57,163 bases of DNA from an uncultured Helicobacter sp. Its GTDB lineage: Bacteria; Campylobacterota; Campylobacteria; Campylobacterales; Helicobacteraceae. Each line of letters starts with the position of its first letter. The first letter of the stretch is position 1. Location of the stretch: positions 1 to 57,163 of the forward strand of contig CALVBL010000010.1 in the NCBI GenBank assembly GCA_944325775.1, in the 5' to 3' direction. Of this stretch, positions 1-8,890 are shown piece by piece. The position numbers were made by a program, and so were the translations under genes. The notes below the pieces were generated by a model that had not been told where the DNA came from, searched no databases, and saw only the letters and a program-made list of their open reading frames with translations.

Positions 1-93
1 GGCGAGGAAGAGCTCTCAATGCTCCATAGCGTGTATTACGAGGAGCTAAAGGCAAAGGGCAAGCTAGATTCTATGCGTGTAGCAGGACATTAG
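1..93 (+). CDS. C-terminal end of an upstream gene (possibly formate dehydrogenase cytochrome b subunit)
   Basis: The window opens inside a reading frame that ends with TAG at 91-93 and gives about 30 residues, rich in Glu and Lys, with an HSVYYEELKAKG stretch. The gene ends only 3 nt before the fdhD start, so the two are almost certainly cotranscribed. In Campylobacter the fdhD gene follows fdhC, and the short charged tail with a His-x-x-Tyr-Tyr pattern would suit the cytoplasmic end of an FdhC-type cytochrome b. That identity is inferred mostly from position; too little is present to prove it. Confidence 0.45.
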   Translation, partial: GEEELSMLHSVYYEELKAKGKLDSMRVAGH

Positions 94-96
94 GCA

Positions 97-885
97 GTGG
101 ATCAGTTTATCAAACAAATCCCTATCACAAGACTACACAAAGACGGCACACAGGAGCAGGTGGAGGATTGTGTGATACGCGAACAACGTATCGCGCTCTA
201 TCTCAATGGTCGCAAACTCCTCTCAAGTATGTCCCTACCACAAGATCAGGACGCGTATGCAGTGGGGTTTTTGATGAGTGAAGGGGTGATAGAATCTATC
301 CACGATGTGCAGAGTGTGGAGATCGCACAAGATGGCTTGAGTGTGCATATACACGCGCGTATCAATGAACAAAACATCGAAAATCTCTTCCACGAGAAAA
401 CGCTCACTTCTGGTTGCTGTGTGGGCGTGAGTGCGAACTTTGAGGGCAAGATCGTAGAGAAATTCATCTCTACGAGAGTCCAACTGCCAATCCGAAGGCT
501 TTGGGCACTCATCGAGGATTTTGCACAGCCCACACATCTCTTTGAATCCACAGGTTGCGTGCATAAAGCTATGCTAGCCTTGCCCGATGGGCGCAAACTC
601 ATCAGCCAAGATGTCGGACGCCATAATGCAATCGATAAAGTCGTGGGCAAGGCGAGATTGCAGCATATTGATACTTCTGAATCAATCCTCATCGTGAGCG
701 GACGACTCTCTATGGAAATGGTCATCAAAGCCGCGATGCATGATATTGCCATCGTGATTTCACGATCCGCCACTACCGAACTTGGTATCAAATCCGCCCA
801 GCTCCTAGGTATCACGCTTGTGGGCTTTGCGCGCGGAGAAGTGTGCAACATCTACACCCACCCACAAAGAATCTTACACGCCTAG
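97..885 (+). CDS. fdhD: Formate dehydrogenase accessory sulfurtransferase FdhD
   Basis: FdhD passes sulfur from a cysteine desulfurase to the molybdenum bis-MGD cofactor of formate dehydrogenase in the cytoplasm. The 262-residue product carries the family signatures DVGRHNAIDK (about residue 175) and SGRLSMEMV (about residue 203). The first methionine codon is about 45 codons in, so the GTG at 97, with AGGA 11 nt upstream, is the start used here. The redox-active loop reads TSGCCVG, so the two cysteines are adjacent and do not form the CxxC described for E. coli FdhD. It follows the preceding gene by 3 nt, which suggests the tail of an fdh operon. Confidence 0.9.
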   Translation: MDQFIKQIPITRLHKDGTQEQVEDCVIREQRIALYLNGRKLLSSMSLPQDQDAYAVGFLMSEGVIESIHDVQSVEIAQDGLSVHIHARINEQNIENLFHEKTLTSGCCVGVSANFEGKIVEKFISTRVQLPIRRLWALIEDFAQPTHLFESTGCVHKAMLALPDGRKLISQDVGRHNAIDKVVGKARLQHIDTSESILIVSGRLSMEMVIKAAMHDIAIVISRSATTELGIKSAQLLGITLVGFARGEVCNIYTHPQRILHA

Positions 886-978
886 CACCCCTACCCTCAC
901 TCATCATCGCGCCCCCGATATTTCGCCAAAGCCCTTGTGATTTGCCCATATTTTCAAGATTTTCAAACACGCAAATGC

Positions 979-984
979 TATAAT
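979..984 (+). promoter_or_regulatory. -10 box for uvrA
   Basis: An extended -10, TGCTATAAT, lies about 31 nt upstream of the uvrA ATG. The sequence upstream is T-rich with no convincing -35, typical of Helicobacter sigma-80 promoters. Confidence 0.65.
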
Positions 985-1014
985 GCCACGAAAATTTCGC
1001 TTCTAGGATACATA

Positions 1015-3852
1015 ATGGGCAAAACACACGATAGCAAAACCTACATACAGATTCAAGGTGCGCGCGAAAACAATCTCAAAAACATTCATCTTGATGTCCC
1101 CAAAAATCAGCTAGTAGTCTTCACAGGTTTGAGCGGTAGTGGCAAATCCACCCTTGCCTTTGACACACTCTATGCCGAGGGGCAAAGACGCTATATAGAA
1201 TCTCTCTCTAGCTACGCACGGCAATTCCTAGACAAAGTAGGCAAGCCAAATGTCGATAAGATCGAAGGACTCACACCCGCCATCGCCATAGACCAAAAAA
1301 CCACTTCCAAAAACCCGCGCTCCACCGTGGGCACTATCACAGAAATCTATGACTACCTGCGTCTGCTGTATGCGCGCGTGGGCAAACAGCACTGCCATCT
1401 CTGCGGTGAGCCTATCTCACATATGAGTCAGACAGACATCATCGCCCAAGTCCTTACTTTGAATCCAGATTCACAGCTCACTATCCTCGCCCCCATCATC
1501 AAAGAAAAAAAGGGAGGTTTCGCCGACAAGATAGAATCTCTACGCCAAAAAGGCTATGTCCGAGCGCAAATCGATGGTGTGATGGTGCGCTTAGATGAAG
1601 AGATTGAGCTTGCCAAACACAAAAAACACACGATCAAGGTGATCATCGATCGCGCAAGACTTGAAGAAAAAAACCACACGCGTATCGCCCAAGCCATAGA
1701 ACGCGCACTCAAAGAATCCTATGGCGAAGTGGAGATTGAGCAACACATCGATGACAAAATCACACATATTCATTACAGCGAGCATTTCGCGTGTTTTAAA
1801 TGCAAGGTAAGCTTTGAGGAGCTAGAACCCCTAAGCTTTAGCTTCAACTCTCCCAAAGGTGCGTGTCCAGAATGCCTAGGACTAGGCGTGAAATACACCA
1901 TCGATCTCAAAAAAATCCTTGATAAATCTCAGCCGCTCAAAAAGGGCGGTATCAAGGCGATCTTTGGCTACAATCGCAGTTATTACGCCGAGCTTTTTAG
2001 CGGATTTTGTCAAGCACACGAAATTGATCCCAATCAGAGCTTTGAAGAGCTAGATTCACAAGCACAAAACTACATTCTCTATGGCTGCCCTATGCCTATC
2101 ACATTCACTTGGAAAGGCAGCAAGCTAGAGCGCCCATGGAAGGGTATCGTGCAGATTGCCTATGATATGTTCAAAGATGAGCGTGAGCTCGCCGACTATA
2201 CGACCGAAAAGACCTGCCCAACCTGCAAGGGACACCGCCTAAACCTCCCATCACTAAGTGTAAAAGTCGCGCAACTAGGGCTAGGCGAGATCATTGATAT
2301 GCCCATAGAGCAAAGCTATAGATTCTTTAGTACAGCTAGCAATTTCACATATCTCAACGCCCAGCAGCAGCTCATCGCCGCACCCATACTCAAAGAAATT
2401 ACCGAACGGCTATATTTCCTCGATGATGTGGGGCTTGGGTATCTCTCTCTAGGGCGCGATGCACGCACCATCAGCGGTGGGGAATCCCAGCGCATACGCA
2501 TCGCAAGCCAGATCGGTAGCGGACTTACTGGCGTGATGTATGTGCTCGATGAGCCAAGTATCGGACTGCACGAGCGCGACACTCTGCGTCTCATCAAAAC
2601 TCTGCGCTCACTGCAAGAAAAAGGCAATAGCGTGATCGTGGTGGAACACGATAAAGAGACGATTTTGAACGCGGATTACATCGTGGATATAGGACCGGGC
2701 GCGGGCGTGAATGGCGGGGAAGTCGTATTTAGCGGCGATATAGCTGCATTGCTCAAGGCTAAAAGCCTCACTGCGCGCTATCTCAATGGCGATATCCTCA
2801 TCGACCACCGCCACGATAGAATCCAAGAAAGATGGTTAGAGATTAAAAATGTCAATATTAACAACATTAAAAACCTAAACCTCAAAATCCCTCTTGCAAA
2901 CTTTGTGTGTGTAACAGGCGTGAGCGGAAGTGGCAAAAGCTCGCTTATACTTCAAACCCTCCTGCCAACCGCCCAAGAGATTCTAAACAATGCCAAAAAG
3001 ATTCACAAATGCGATGGCGTGGAGATACGCGGACTTGAGCAGCTTGATAAAGTCATCTATCTCGATCAAACCCCCATAGGGCGCACCCCAAGGAGCAATC
3101 CCGCAACTTATACCGGTGTGATGGATCATATCCGAACACTCTTTAGTGAAGTCAAAGAATCTAAGCTACGCGGATATAACGTGGGACGATTTAGCTTCAA
3201 TGTCAAGGGTGGGCGATGCGAGAAATGCCAAGGCGAGGGTGAAATCAAGATCGAAATGCACTTCCTGCCTGATGTGATGGTCAAATGCGATGCGTGCAAT
3301 GGCAAAAAATACAATCCCCAAACGCTTGAAATTACCTACAGGGGTAAGAATATCGCTGATGTGCTAGCGATGAATGTCGATGAGGCACTGGAATTTTTTG
3401 CTAAAATGCCAAAAATCGCTTCACAGCTCGCCACTCTGCAAGCCGTGGGACTGGGCTACATCACACTAGGGCAAAATGCCCTCACTCTAAGTGGTGGGGA
3501 AGCCCAACGCGTCAAACTCGCCAAGGAATTAAGCCGCAAAGATACGGGCAAGACACTCTATATCCTCGATGAACCCACCACAGGTTTGCATTTCGCCGAT
3601 GTGGATAGGCTGACAAAGGTCTTGCACCATTTTGTCGAGCTCGGCAATAGCGTGATCGTGATTGAGCATAATTTGGATCTGATCAAAAATGCGGATTATA
3701 TCATCGACATAGGACCAGAAGGTGGCGACAAAGGCGGGACAATCGTGGATTGTGGCACGCCAAAAATGATTGTGAAAAACCACAAAAAAACCGGCAGCTA
3801 TACGGGCAAATTTCTAGAATCTGAACTAGAGAGCTTGGGTAAAAAGCAGTAA
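1015..3852 (+). CDS. uvrA: Excinuclease ABC subunit A (UvrA)
   Basis: UvrA recognises DNA damage and loads UvrB for nucleotide excision repair. The 945-residue protein has the normal size and two ABC modules: Walker A GLSGSGKST at about 38-46 and GVSGSGKSS near 635; signatures SGGESQR near 486 and SGGEAQR near 825, each followed by LDEP. Zinc-binding CxxC pairs are visible at CHLC, CPEC and CEKC...CDAC. The open frame extends upstream to 937, but ATG 1015 is chosen because it has AGGA 6 nt ahead, lies after the -10 box, and starts at the usual family position. It is monocistronic by spacing. Confidence 0.97.
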   Translation: MGKTHDSKTYIQIQGARENNLKNIHLDVPKNQLVVFTGLSGSGKSTLAFDTLYAEGQRRYIESLSSYARQFLDKVGKPNVDKIEGLTPAIAIDQKTTSKNPRSTVGTITEIYDYLRLLYARVGKQHCHLCGEPISHMSQTDIIAQVLTLNPDSQLTILAPIIKEKKGGFADKIESLRQKGYVRAQIDGVMVRLDEEIELAKHKKHTIKVIIDRARLEEKNHTRIAQAIERALKESYGEVEIEQHIDDKITHIHYSEHFACFKCKVSFEELEPLSFSFNSPKGACPECLGLGVKYTIDLKKILDKSQPLKKGGIKAIFGYNRSYYAELFSGFCQAHEIDPNQSFEELDSQAQNYILYGCPMPITFTWKGSKLERPWKGIVQIAYDMFKDERELADYTTEKTCPTCKGHRLNLPSLSVKVAQLGLGEIIDMPIEQSYRFFSTASNFTYLNAQQQLIAAPILKEITERLYFLDDVGLGYLSLGRDARTISGGESQRIRIASQIGSGLTGVMYVLDEPSIGLHERDTLRLIKTLRSLQEKGNSVIVVEHDKETILNADYIVDIGPGAGVNGGEVVFSGDIAALLKAKSLTARYLNGDILIDHRHDRIQERWLEIKNVNINNIKNLNLKIPLANFVCVTGVSGSGKSSLILQTLLPTAQEILNNAKKIHKCDGVEIRGLEQLDKVIYLDQTPIGRTPRSNPATYTGVMDHIRTLFSEVKESKLRGYNVGRFSFNVKGGRCEKCQGEGEIKIEMHFLPDVMVKCDACNGKKYNPQTLEITYRGKNIADVLAMNVDEALEFFAKMPKIASQLATLQAVGLGYITLGQNALTLSGGEAQRVKLAKELSRKDTGKTLYILDEPTTGLHFADVDRLTKVLHHFVELGNSVIVIEHNLDLIKNADYIIDIGPEGGDKGGTIVDCGTPKMIVKNHKKTGSYTGKFLESELESLGKKQ

Positions 3853-3889
3853 ATCTGCATTCTCAAATCCCAAACCCTGCGTTTTGTGC

Positions 3890-3895
3890 TATAAT
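3890..3895 (+). promoter_or_regulatory. -10 box for the porin gene
   Basis: Extended -10 TGTGCTATAAT, 47 nt before the ATG. A very strong ribosome binding site, AAGGAGGG at 3931-3938, follows, which fits a highly expressed outer membrane protein. Confidence 0.7.
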
Positions 3896-3942
3896 ACGTC
3901 CCAGCAGTTTTGCTATAGATTCTAACTTTCAAGGAGGGCGCA

Positions 3943-5229
3943 ATGAAAAAAAGTTTGTTTAGTTTAGCGTTAGTGTTTGCAAGCGCGCAGGCATTTGACT
4001 ACAAAGTGAATGGTTCGGCAGAGACCTTTACCAAATGGGGATTTAACAACATCACTCCTAACACAGCCACAGGAGCAGCTCCTACAGACAGCTTCACGAC
4101 ACTTTTTTCACAGCTCAATCTCAAGGCAGATTTGGGTGCGGGATTTGAGTTTGGGCTAGGTGGTAGCTTGGCGGGATTGGCGTTTGATTCTACACAAAAT
4201 GGTCCCACAAGCCTTAATGGCTCGCCGGTGCAAAGCTCATACTTTGGCTATAGCTGGGATAAGGGCAAAGTGCAAAACTATATGATTCAAAATGCCTATT
4301 TGAGCTACGAAAACAGCAATGTGTATTTAAAAGCCGGGCGCTATCAATCTGGCAAAGTGGGCGAGTGGTTTAGTGGATACAACCAAGGTGCCGAGGGTTA
4401 TGTACAGGCTGGGGCGTTTAAGCTCTGGGGTTTTTGGTCTAACCGCAGGGCTTTTGCCTACAACCAATGGTATCTAGACTTCTACCGCGTGCATGGATTG
4501 AAGCAGGATATATTCGCCGCGGGGGTGGATCTCACCTTTGGTGGCTTTAAGACTTCGCTATTCTCCTATTATGTCGATAGCAAGGTAACCGCACCGGGCT
4601 TAAGCCTCACCTATGATACCAATCCGGATTTTAACTTCTCTGGCTTCCGCTCTTTGACACGCGTGCGCACGCTTTTCCCACAGGCATTGGGTGATTTTAT
4701 CGGGGCTTCTACCGATAGTGGACAAAGAGATTGGGGCACAATCAACTCTAGTTCAGCTACTCTTTGGATTGATCAACGCTTTGATACTGATAATTTTCAT
4801 TTTGGTGTAGGTATTTACAAAAACTTCGGCAACGCCAACGAGCTTATCGGGCGCTATGGTAACCCCGTGCTTTCAGTGGTGGATTTCTGGACAGGGAGTG
4901 CGTATGACATCGGACAAAGCCTCTCGGATATGATTGGCAAAGACGCCTTTACCGGCTATGGCTATGTGGGCGCGACTTATGGCTCGTTTAACTGGCAAGT
5001 GCTAGCACGCGGGACCAACTCACCTAGGAGCGCGGAGCAAAGCGTGGCTCTCAATCTAGGCTATAAAATCCGTGAGGATTTCAAAGTAGGCGGCAAAATC
5101 GAATGGTTTAGCGATACGACAAAGGCTGGATATAATCCATTCCAAGGGGTGCTAGTAGGCGACAAACTCACCAGCAATCGCACCGATGATCGTAGCCATA
5201 TCTTCTTCTATATGGCGCATACATTCTAA
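3943..5229 (+). CDS. Outer membrane porin, Helicobacter Hof-like family
   Basis: The 428-residue product begins with a clear Sec signal peptide (MKKSLFSLALVFASAQA, cleaved before FDYKV) and ends in phenylalanine, as beta-barrel outer membrane proteins do. The body is rich in Gly, Tyr, Phe and Ser with alternating patterns, and the YLKAGRYQSG...FSGYNQG segment resembles the Helicobacter outer membrane (Hof) and OprD-like porins. Length and fold fit a 16-18 strand channel. The strong promoter and ribosome binding site suggest abundant expression. It stands alone and is followed by a 12-bp hairpin. Substrate specificity cannot be read from the sequence. Confidence 0.8.
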   Translation: MKKSLFSLALVFASAQAFDYKVNGSAETFTKWGFNNITPNTATGAAPTDSFTTLFSQLNLKADLGAGFEFGLGGSLAGLAFDSTQNGPTSLNGSPVQSSYFGYSWDKGKVQNYMIQNAYLSYENSNVYLKAGRYQSGKVGEWFSGYNQGAEGYVQAGAFKLWGFWSNRRAFAYNQWYLDFYRVHGLKQDIFAAGVDLTFGGFKTSLFSYYVDSKVTAPGLSLTYDTNPDFNFSGFRSLTRVRTLFPQALGDFIGASTDSGQRDWGTINSSSATLWIDQRFDTDNFHFGVGIYKNFGNANELIGRYGNPVLSVVDFWTGSAYDIGQSLSDMIGKDAFTGYGYVGATYGSFNWQVLARGTNSPRSAEQSVALNLGYKIREDFKVGGKIEWFSDTTKAGYNPFQGVLVGDKLTSNRTDDRSHIFFYMAHTF

Positions 5230-5249
5230 ACCCCCTCTTAGGACATATA

Positions 5250-5280
5250 GCTTGCGAGCTTAAATATCAAGCTTGCAAGC
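5250..5280 (+). terminator. Hairpin after the porin gene
   Basis: Arms 5250-5261 (GCTTGCGAGCTT) and 5269-5280 (AAGCTTGCAAGC) pair over 12 bp with one G-U pair and a 7-nt AT-rich loop. There is no T-run after it, so it may be a terminator or an mRNA 3'-end stabiliser. Confidence 0.5.
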
Positions 5281-5308
5281 AATCTTGCTGATTGGCAAAG
5301 GAGCAAAA

Positions 5309-5440
5309 ATGCTATATACATTATTTTTGATTGGGTTGTGGCCCGTCACGATTTTTGTATGCTATAAGTTTATAGAGCTCAATATCAAAGAGACAGAGCG
5401 CCGCGACAAAGAATCCCAAAATATTGCAAAAATTTCTTAG
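5309..5440 (+). CDS. Predicted 43-residue membrane microprotein
   Basis: A short frame with a good ribosome binding site (AAAGGAG at 5297-5303, 5 nt before ATG) encodes MLYTLFLIGLWPVTIFVCYK followed by a charged tail of 23 residues. The first 20 residues form one transmembrane helix; the tail (ELNIKETERRDKES) should be cytoplasmic. I do not recognise a family. It sits between the porin hairpin and the trxA promoter, so it is likely a separate small transcript or a readthrough product of the porin message. The quality of the start signal and the coherent topology support a real gene; no function can be assigned. Confidence 0.6.
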   Translation: MLYTLFLIGLWPVTIFVCYKFIELNIKETERRDKESQNIAKIS

Positions 5441-5458
5441 ATATGTAACTTTTTTATG

Positions 5459-5464
5459 TATAAT
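5459..5464 (+). promoter_or_regulatory. -10 box for trxA
   Basis: ATGTATAAT, 33 nt before the trxA ATG, behind a T-rich stretch (ACTTTTTTATG). Confidence 0.65.
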
Positions 5465-5496
5465 CCAAGCGTTAATCAACTTAAAAGGAGCAACCA

Positions 5497-5814
5497 ATGG
5501 GAAAGTATTTTGATTTGACAGAAGCGAATTTCGACGAGAAAACAGCAAAAGGCGTAGCACTTGTGGATTTTTGGGCGCCATGGTGCGGTCCATGCAAGAT
5601 GTTTGCGCCAGTGGTAGAGAAGCTTGCCGAGACTTTCGAAGGCAAGGCAACAATCTGCAAAGTCAATACAGATGAAGAGGGCAACCTCGCTGCTAAATTT
5701 GGTATCCGCAGTATCCCAACCCTCGTATTTATGAAAGATGGGCAGGTCGTGGATACTATCATCGGAGCTGTTAGCGAATCTACAGTCGCGGACAAACTCA
5801 ACTCTATGCTCTAA
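5497..5814 (+). CDS. trxA: Thioredoxin
   Basis: A cytoplasmic thiol-disulfide reductant of 105 residues, standard length. The active site WCGPC is at about residues 28-32 within FWAPWCGPCK, and the cis-proline loop SIPTL is near residue 71. The ribosome binding site AAAAGGAG at 5483-5490 is optimal for ATG 5497. It has its own promoter; a thioredoxin reductase is not adjacent, unlike the trxA-trxB pair of H. pylori. The sodium/proton antiporter gene follows after 79 nt. Confidence 0.97.
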   Translation: MGKYFDLTEANFDEKTAKGVALVDFWAPWCGPCKMFAPVVEKLAETFEGKATICKVNTDEEGNLAAKFGIRSIPTLVFMKDGQVVDTIIGAVSESTVADKLNSML

Positions 5815-5836
5815 TCTCTCTTTTTGAGGGACCCCT

Positions 5837-5851
5837 CGCCCTTTTTGGGCG
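5837..5851 (+). terminator. Small GC hairpin after trxA
   Basis: CGCCC, a TTTTT loop and GGGCG form a 5-bp GC-rich stem just after trxA. It is short and not followed by T residues, so it would terminate only partly; nhaA may be read through. Confidence 0.35.
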
Positions 5852-5893
5852 CTTCAATCGTGCTTGTTTGGGCAACAAAATTAAGGAGGAGTG

Positions 5894-7369
5894 ATGCTAC
5901 AAAACCAGCACACAGCCAATCGCCATTATTCATATGTCAAAGACAAACTCCAAAACAGCCTACAGCGCTTTATCACCCACGAATCATTTGGTGGTATTTT
6001 ATTGGTATTATGCGTGGTGTTAGCTATGGTAGTGGCAAATTCCCCGTATGCAAATTTGTATTTTTGGATTCAGAAGTTTGAGTTTGGGTTTTTTTTAGGA
6101 AGTTTCGAACTCAAAGTCGAGCTATTACATTTTGTCAATGATGTGCTGATGTCGTTTTTTTTCTTGCTTGTGGGGCTGGAGATGAAACGTGAGATCCTCT
6201 ATGGGGAGCTTGCTGGATTCAAAAAAGTGAGTTTTTCGATTATGGCGGCTATTGGTGGGATCATCTTGCCTATCGTGTTGTATTTGTATTTCACCGCTGG
6301 CACTCCTTATGAGAAGGGCTTTGGGGTGGCGATGAGCACCGATACGGCGTTTGCACTCGGAGTCATTTTACTACTTGGTAATCGCGTGCCAAAGATCGTG
6401 AAAGTCTTTCTAGTGACCTTGGCGGTAGCAGATGACTTAGGGGCGATCAGCGTGATTGCGATCTTTTACTCCGAGCAGATCAATATGGCTTGGATCGCTA
6501 TCTCTGTGTTTTTGGTAGGGGCTTTGGGGTATTGCAACTATAAAGACACCAAATACCTTAGCCTATATTTTCTCTTTGGGATCTTGCTATGGATTAGTGT
6601 GTATTTTAGTGGGATTCATGTGACTATCGCCGCGGTGATTTTAGCCCTCACGATCCCGGGCAGGACACAGCGTGTCAATAAGAAATATTTTCATAGTATG
6701 TTTTCAGAATTTGAGCGTATCAAGATGATCACTAATGATGGCGCGGATATTTTGCACATACAAGAGGGCGAGAAATTGGGGTTTTGGAAATCCACTTGGC
6801 GCAATATCAAAAACTTTATGACTTCCTCGCCCGGCGCGCGCAGTATCAATATGGCAAAAGCCAGCGAACTCGTGTATATCTTGGATAGTATCGGGGTGTA
6901 TGCGCGCTATGCCCAAAACCCACTTTTGCGCCTTGAGCACGCACTGCAGCCGGTGTGTGCATATTTCATCGTGCCTTTGTTTGCTTTTATCAATGCCGGT
7001 GTGAGTGTGGATTCACACATTAGCCTTGGGATTGATGACGTGATGCTCGGCACGATCTTGGGACTTGTAGTGGGCAAGCCCATTGGGATTTTTCTCTTTG
7101 CCTATCTTGGGGAAAAGTGCAATCTCTCTGTGCGTCCAGAAGGCTTGTGCAACTTCCATATCCTCGCTGTTGGTGCGATCTCTGGCGTGGGATTCACAAT
7201 GTCAATTTTCGTGGCAAATCTCGCATATGGCGATGATGTGGGTGCTATCGATCTCTCTAAGATCTCCATTCTCATTGCTTCAAGTATTGCGGTGGTGCTA
7301 GGTATCATTTTGATGAGTCTTGCGACCCGCACACCGCGCAAAAATACAGATCCAGATTCACAAGACTAG
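5894..7369 (+). CDS. nhaA: Na+/H+ antiporter NhaA
   Basis: NhaA exchanges internal Na+ for protons across the inner membrane and supports salt and pH tolerance. About 12 hydrophobic helices are visible. The ion-binding aspartates are in VADDLGAI (about residues 177-184), with the partner STDTAFALG near 147. At 491 residues it is longer than E. coli NhaA (388) because of a long soluble loop after the GIHVTIAAV helix, running from about residue 255 to 350; H. pylori NhaA also has an enlarged loop there. A GTG at 5891 could also start it, but ATG 5894 is better placed after AAGGAGGA (5883-5890). Confidence 0.95.
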   Translation: MLQNQHTANRHYSYVKDKLQNSLQRFITHESFGGILLVLCVVLAMVVANSPYANLYFWIQKFEFGFFLGSFELKVELLHFVNDVLMSFFFLLVGLEMKREILYGELAGFKKVSFSIMAAIGGIILPIVLYLYFTAGTPYEKGFGVAMSTDTAFALGVILLLGNRVPKIVKVFLVTLAVADDLGAISVIAIFYSEQINMAWIAISVFLVGALGYCNYKDTKYLSLYFLFGILLWISVYFSGIHVTIAAVILALTIPGRTQRVNKKYFHSMFSEFERIKMITNDGADILHIQEGEKLGFWKSTWRNIKNFMTSSPGARSINMAKASELVYILDSIGVYARYAQNPLLRLEHALQPVCAYFIVPLFAFINAGVSVDSHISLGIDDVMLGTILGLVVGKPIGIFLFAYLGEKCNLSVRPEGLCNFHILAVGAISGVGFTMSIFVANLAYGDDVGAIDLSKISILIASSIAVVLGIILMSLATRTPRKNTDPDSQD

Positions 7370-7440
7370 CAAGCTCGTGTCTTAAGCGAATTTAGGGAAA
7401 TTTTTTATAGTAATATTTACTTACAATAATATTTTTATGC

Positions 7441-7446
7441 TATAAT
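7441..7446 (+). promoter_or_regulatory. -10 box for the efflux operon
   Basis: Extended -10 ATGCTATAAT, 55 nt upstream of the first efflux gene. The preceding 60 nt are very AT-rich with T-runs spaced about one helical turn apart, as seen in this lineage in place of a -35. Confidence 0.7.
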
Positions 7447-7495
7447 CCGGGCTTCTATATTCCATTTCATTAATCATCAAATCGAGGAGAACATA

Positions 7496-8875
7496 ATGCG
7501 TTTTCAGATCGTTGTGGCATTGGCGAGTTTGGCGTTTGTCTCTCAAAGCCTCATATGCGCGCCAGCCCAAGAAAATACAGAATCTCAAACAGAAACATTA
7601 AGTATCTTAAGTGCCACTGCTGGCGATGAAAAAGGCTATACACTAACAGAGCTTTTGGAAGCAGCCAAAAACAACTATAATCTTGAAGCCAAAGATATCG
7701 CTATCCTCCAAGCCAAAGCCAACCAAGCCGCGGCTAAACGTGAATTTTTGCCCACACTAGATGGCAGCTATACATTCCAAGACACCGACAACACCTACCG
7801 CAAAATGCAAACCCAAGGCGCGCAACTCCAAGCTAATTGGGAAGTCTTTAGCGGATTAAAAACCTACAACAAAGTGCGTGAGCGCGGGGCGCTGTATCGC
7901 TCTAGCATCGCCGATAGGGCAAACACTCAAGAGCAAATTTTCTTAAATGTCATTGAGCAGTATTACACATATTTTTCAAACAAATCCCAAAAAGTCGCCC
8001 TCGAGCAGCAGCACAAGCAGCTTGAAGAAAACATCAAGCGCACCGAAAAACTCTATCGATCGGGGCTTACGACTATCGATGATGTAGAATCTCTGCGCGC
8101 GGAGATTCTATCTACCGAGCATGATATGGCAAATATCGTGCTTGAAATGGAGCGTAACAAACTTATGCTCTCACTCCTTACTAATCTCGATGTCAAGGAG
8201 CTCTCGCGCGTCACGATTAAGATGCCAACCTTCACGTTGCAAAAGCGCCAAGATCTCATCGCTCTAGAGGAGCAGGCAAACAGCATGCTTTTCCAAGCCA
8301 AGCAGCTCACCTACCTACCCACAGTCGCCATCAGCGACACCTTCGCGTGGAATCACTTCAACACAGGCTCGTATCGCACAAAGCCAGCGTTGGATGATTT
8401 GTTTGGGAGCTTGGGCGGTAGTTTGGGCGGCTTTGGTGGTCCTGCAATGATGCAGATGAGCTACCCCACCACCCAAAATGTCATTGGTGTGAGTGTGAAT
8501 ATGCGCCTTTTTGATTGGTTTAATATCTCTAAACAAAAAGAAGCGGTGCGCTACTCTGCTATGCAGCGACAAAAGGAGCTCGCGTATAAAAAATACGAGC
8601 AAGAAAAAGACGAGCGCCTCTATCGCAAGAGTATAGAAATCGCTGAAGCAAGGATAAAGAGTGCGGAGGCAGCGCTCAAATCCGCCTCTGTGTCTTTTGA
8701 CAATGTCACACGTCGTTATGAAGCACAGGTGCTAAACTTCTCGGATTATCTGCAGTCTCTTAGCAGGAGATTCAGTGCAGAATCCACCTATACCCAAAGC
8801 CTCAACGACTATGAGATAGAAAAGGCACGATATATCTACTACAGCGGGCAGCAGATCGAGGATTATATCGAATAA
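7496..8875 (+). CDS. hefA: Outer membrane efflux protein (TolC/HefA type)
   Basis: The outer membrane channel of a tripartite efflux pump. The 459-residue protein starts with a signal peptide (MRFQIVVALASLAFVSQSLICA) and carries two long alpha-helical repeats typical of TolC-family proteins, for example AKDIAILQAKANQAAAKREF near 62 and AEARIKSAEAALKSASVSFD near 383. Glycine-rich GSLGGSLGGFGG sits near residue 304. The ribosome binding site GAGGAG is 7 nt before ATG. It is followed at 15 nt by the membrane fusion gene and then the RND pump, the same order and sizes as H. pylori hefABC (HP0605-0607). Confidence 0.9.
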   Translation: MRFQIVVALASLAFVSQSLICAPAQENTESQTETLSILSATAGDEKGYTLTELLEAAKNNYNLEAKDIAILQAKANQAAAKREFLPTLDGSYTFQDTDNTYRKMQTQGAQLQANWEVFSGLKTYNKVRERGALYRSSIADRANTQEQIFLNVIEQYYTYFSNKSQKVALEQQHKQLEENIKRTEKLYRSGLTTIDDVESLRAEILSTEHDMANIVLEMERNKLMLSLLTNLDVKELSRVTIKMPTFTLQKRQDLIALEEQANSMLFQAKQLTYLPTVAISDTFAWNHFNTGSYRTKPALDDLFGSLGGSLGGFGGPAMMQMSYPTTQNVIGVSVNMRLFDWFNISKQKEAVRYSAMQRQKELAYKKYEQEKDERLYRKSIEIAEARIKSAEAALKSASVSFDNVTRRYEAQVLNFSDYLQSLSRRFSAESTYTQSLNDYEIEKARYIYYSGQQIEDYIE

Positions 8876-8890
8876 CACAAAGGAGCGGAC

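Noticed and set aside
937..1014. Upstream start for uvrA
   Set aside because: It lies upstream of the -10 box and has no ribosome binding site.
6088..6162. Two T8 runs in nhaA (others in pepA and the Na/Pi gene) as phase-variation tracts
   Set aside because: T8 runs are common by chance in Phe-rich membrane proteins and the frames are intact; much less convincing than the poly-G tracts.
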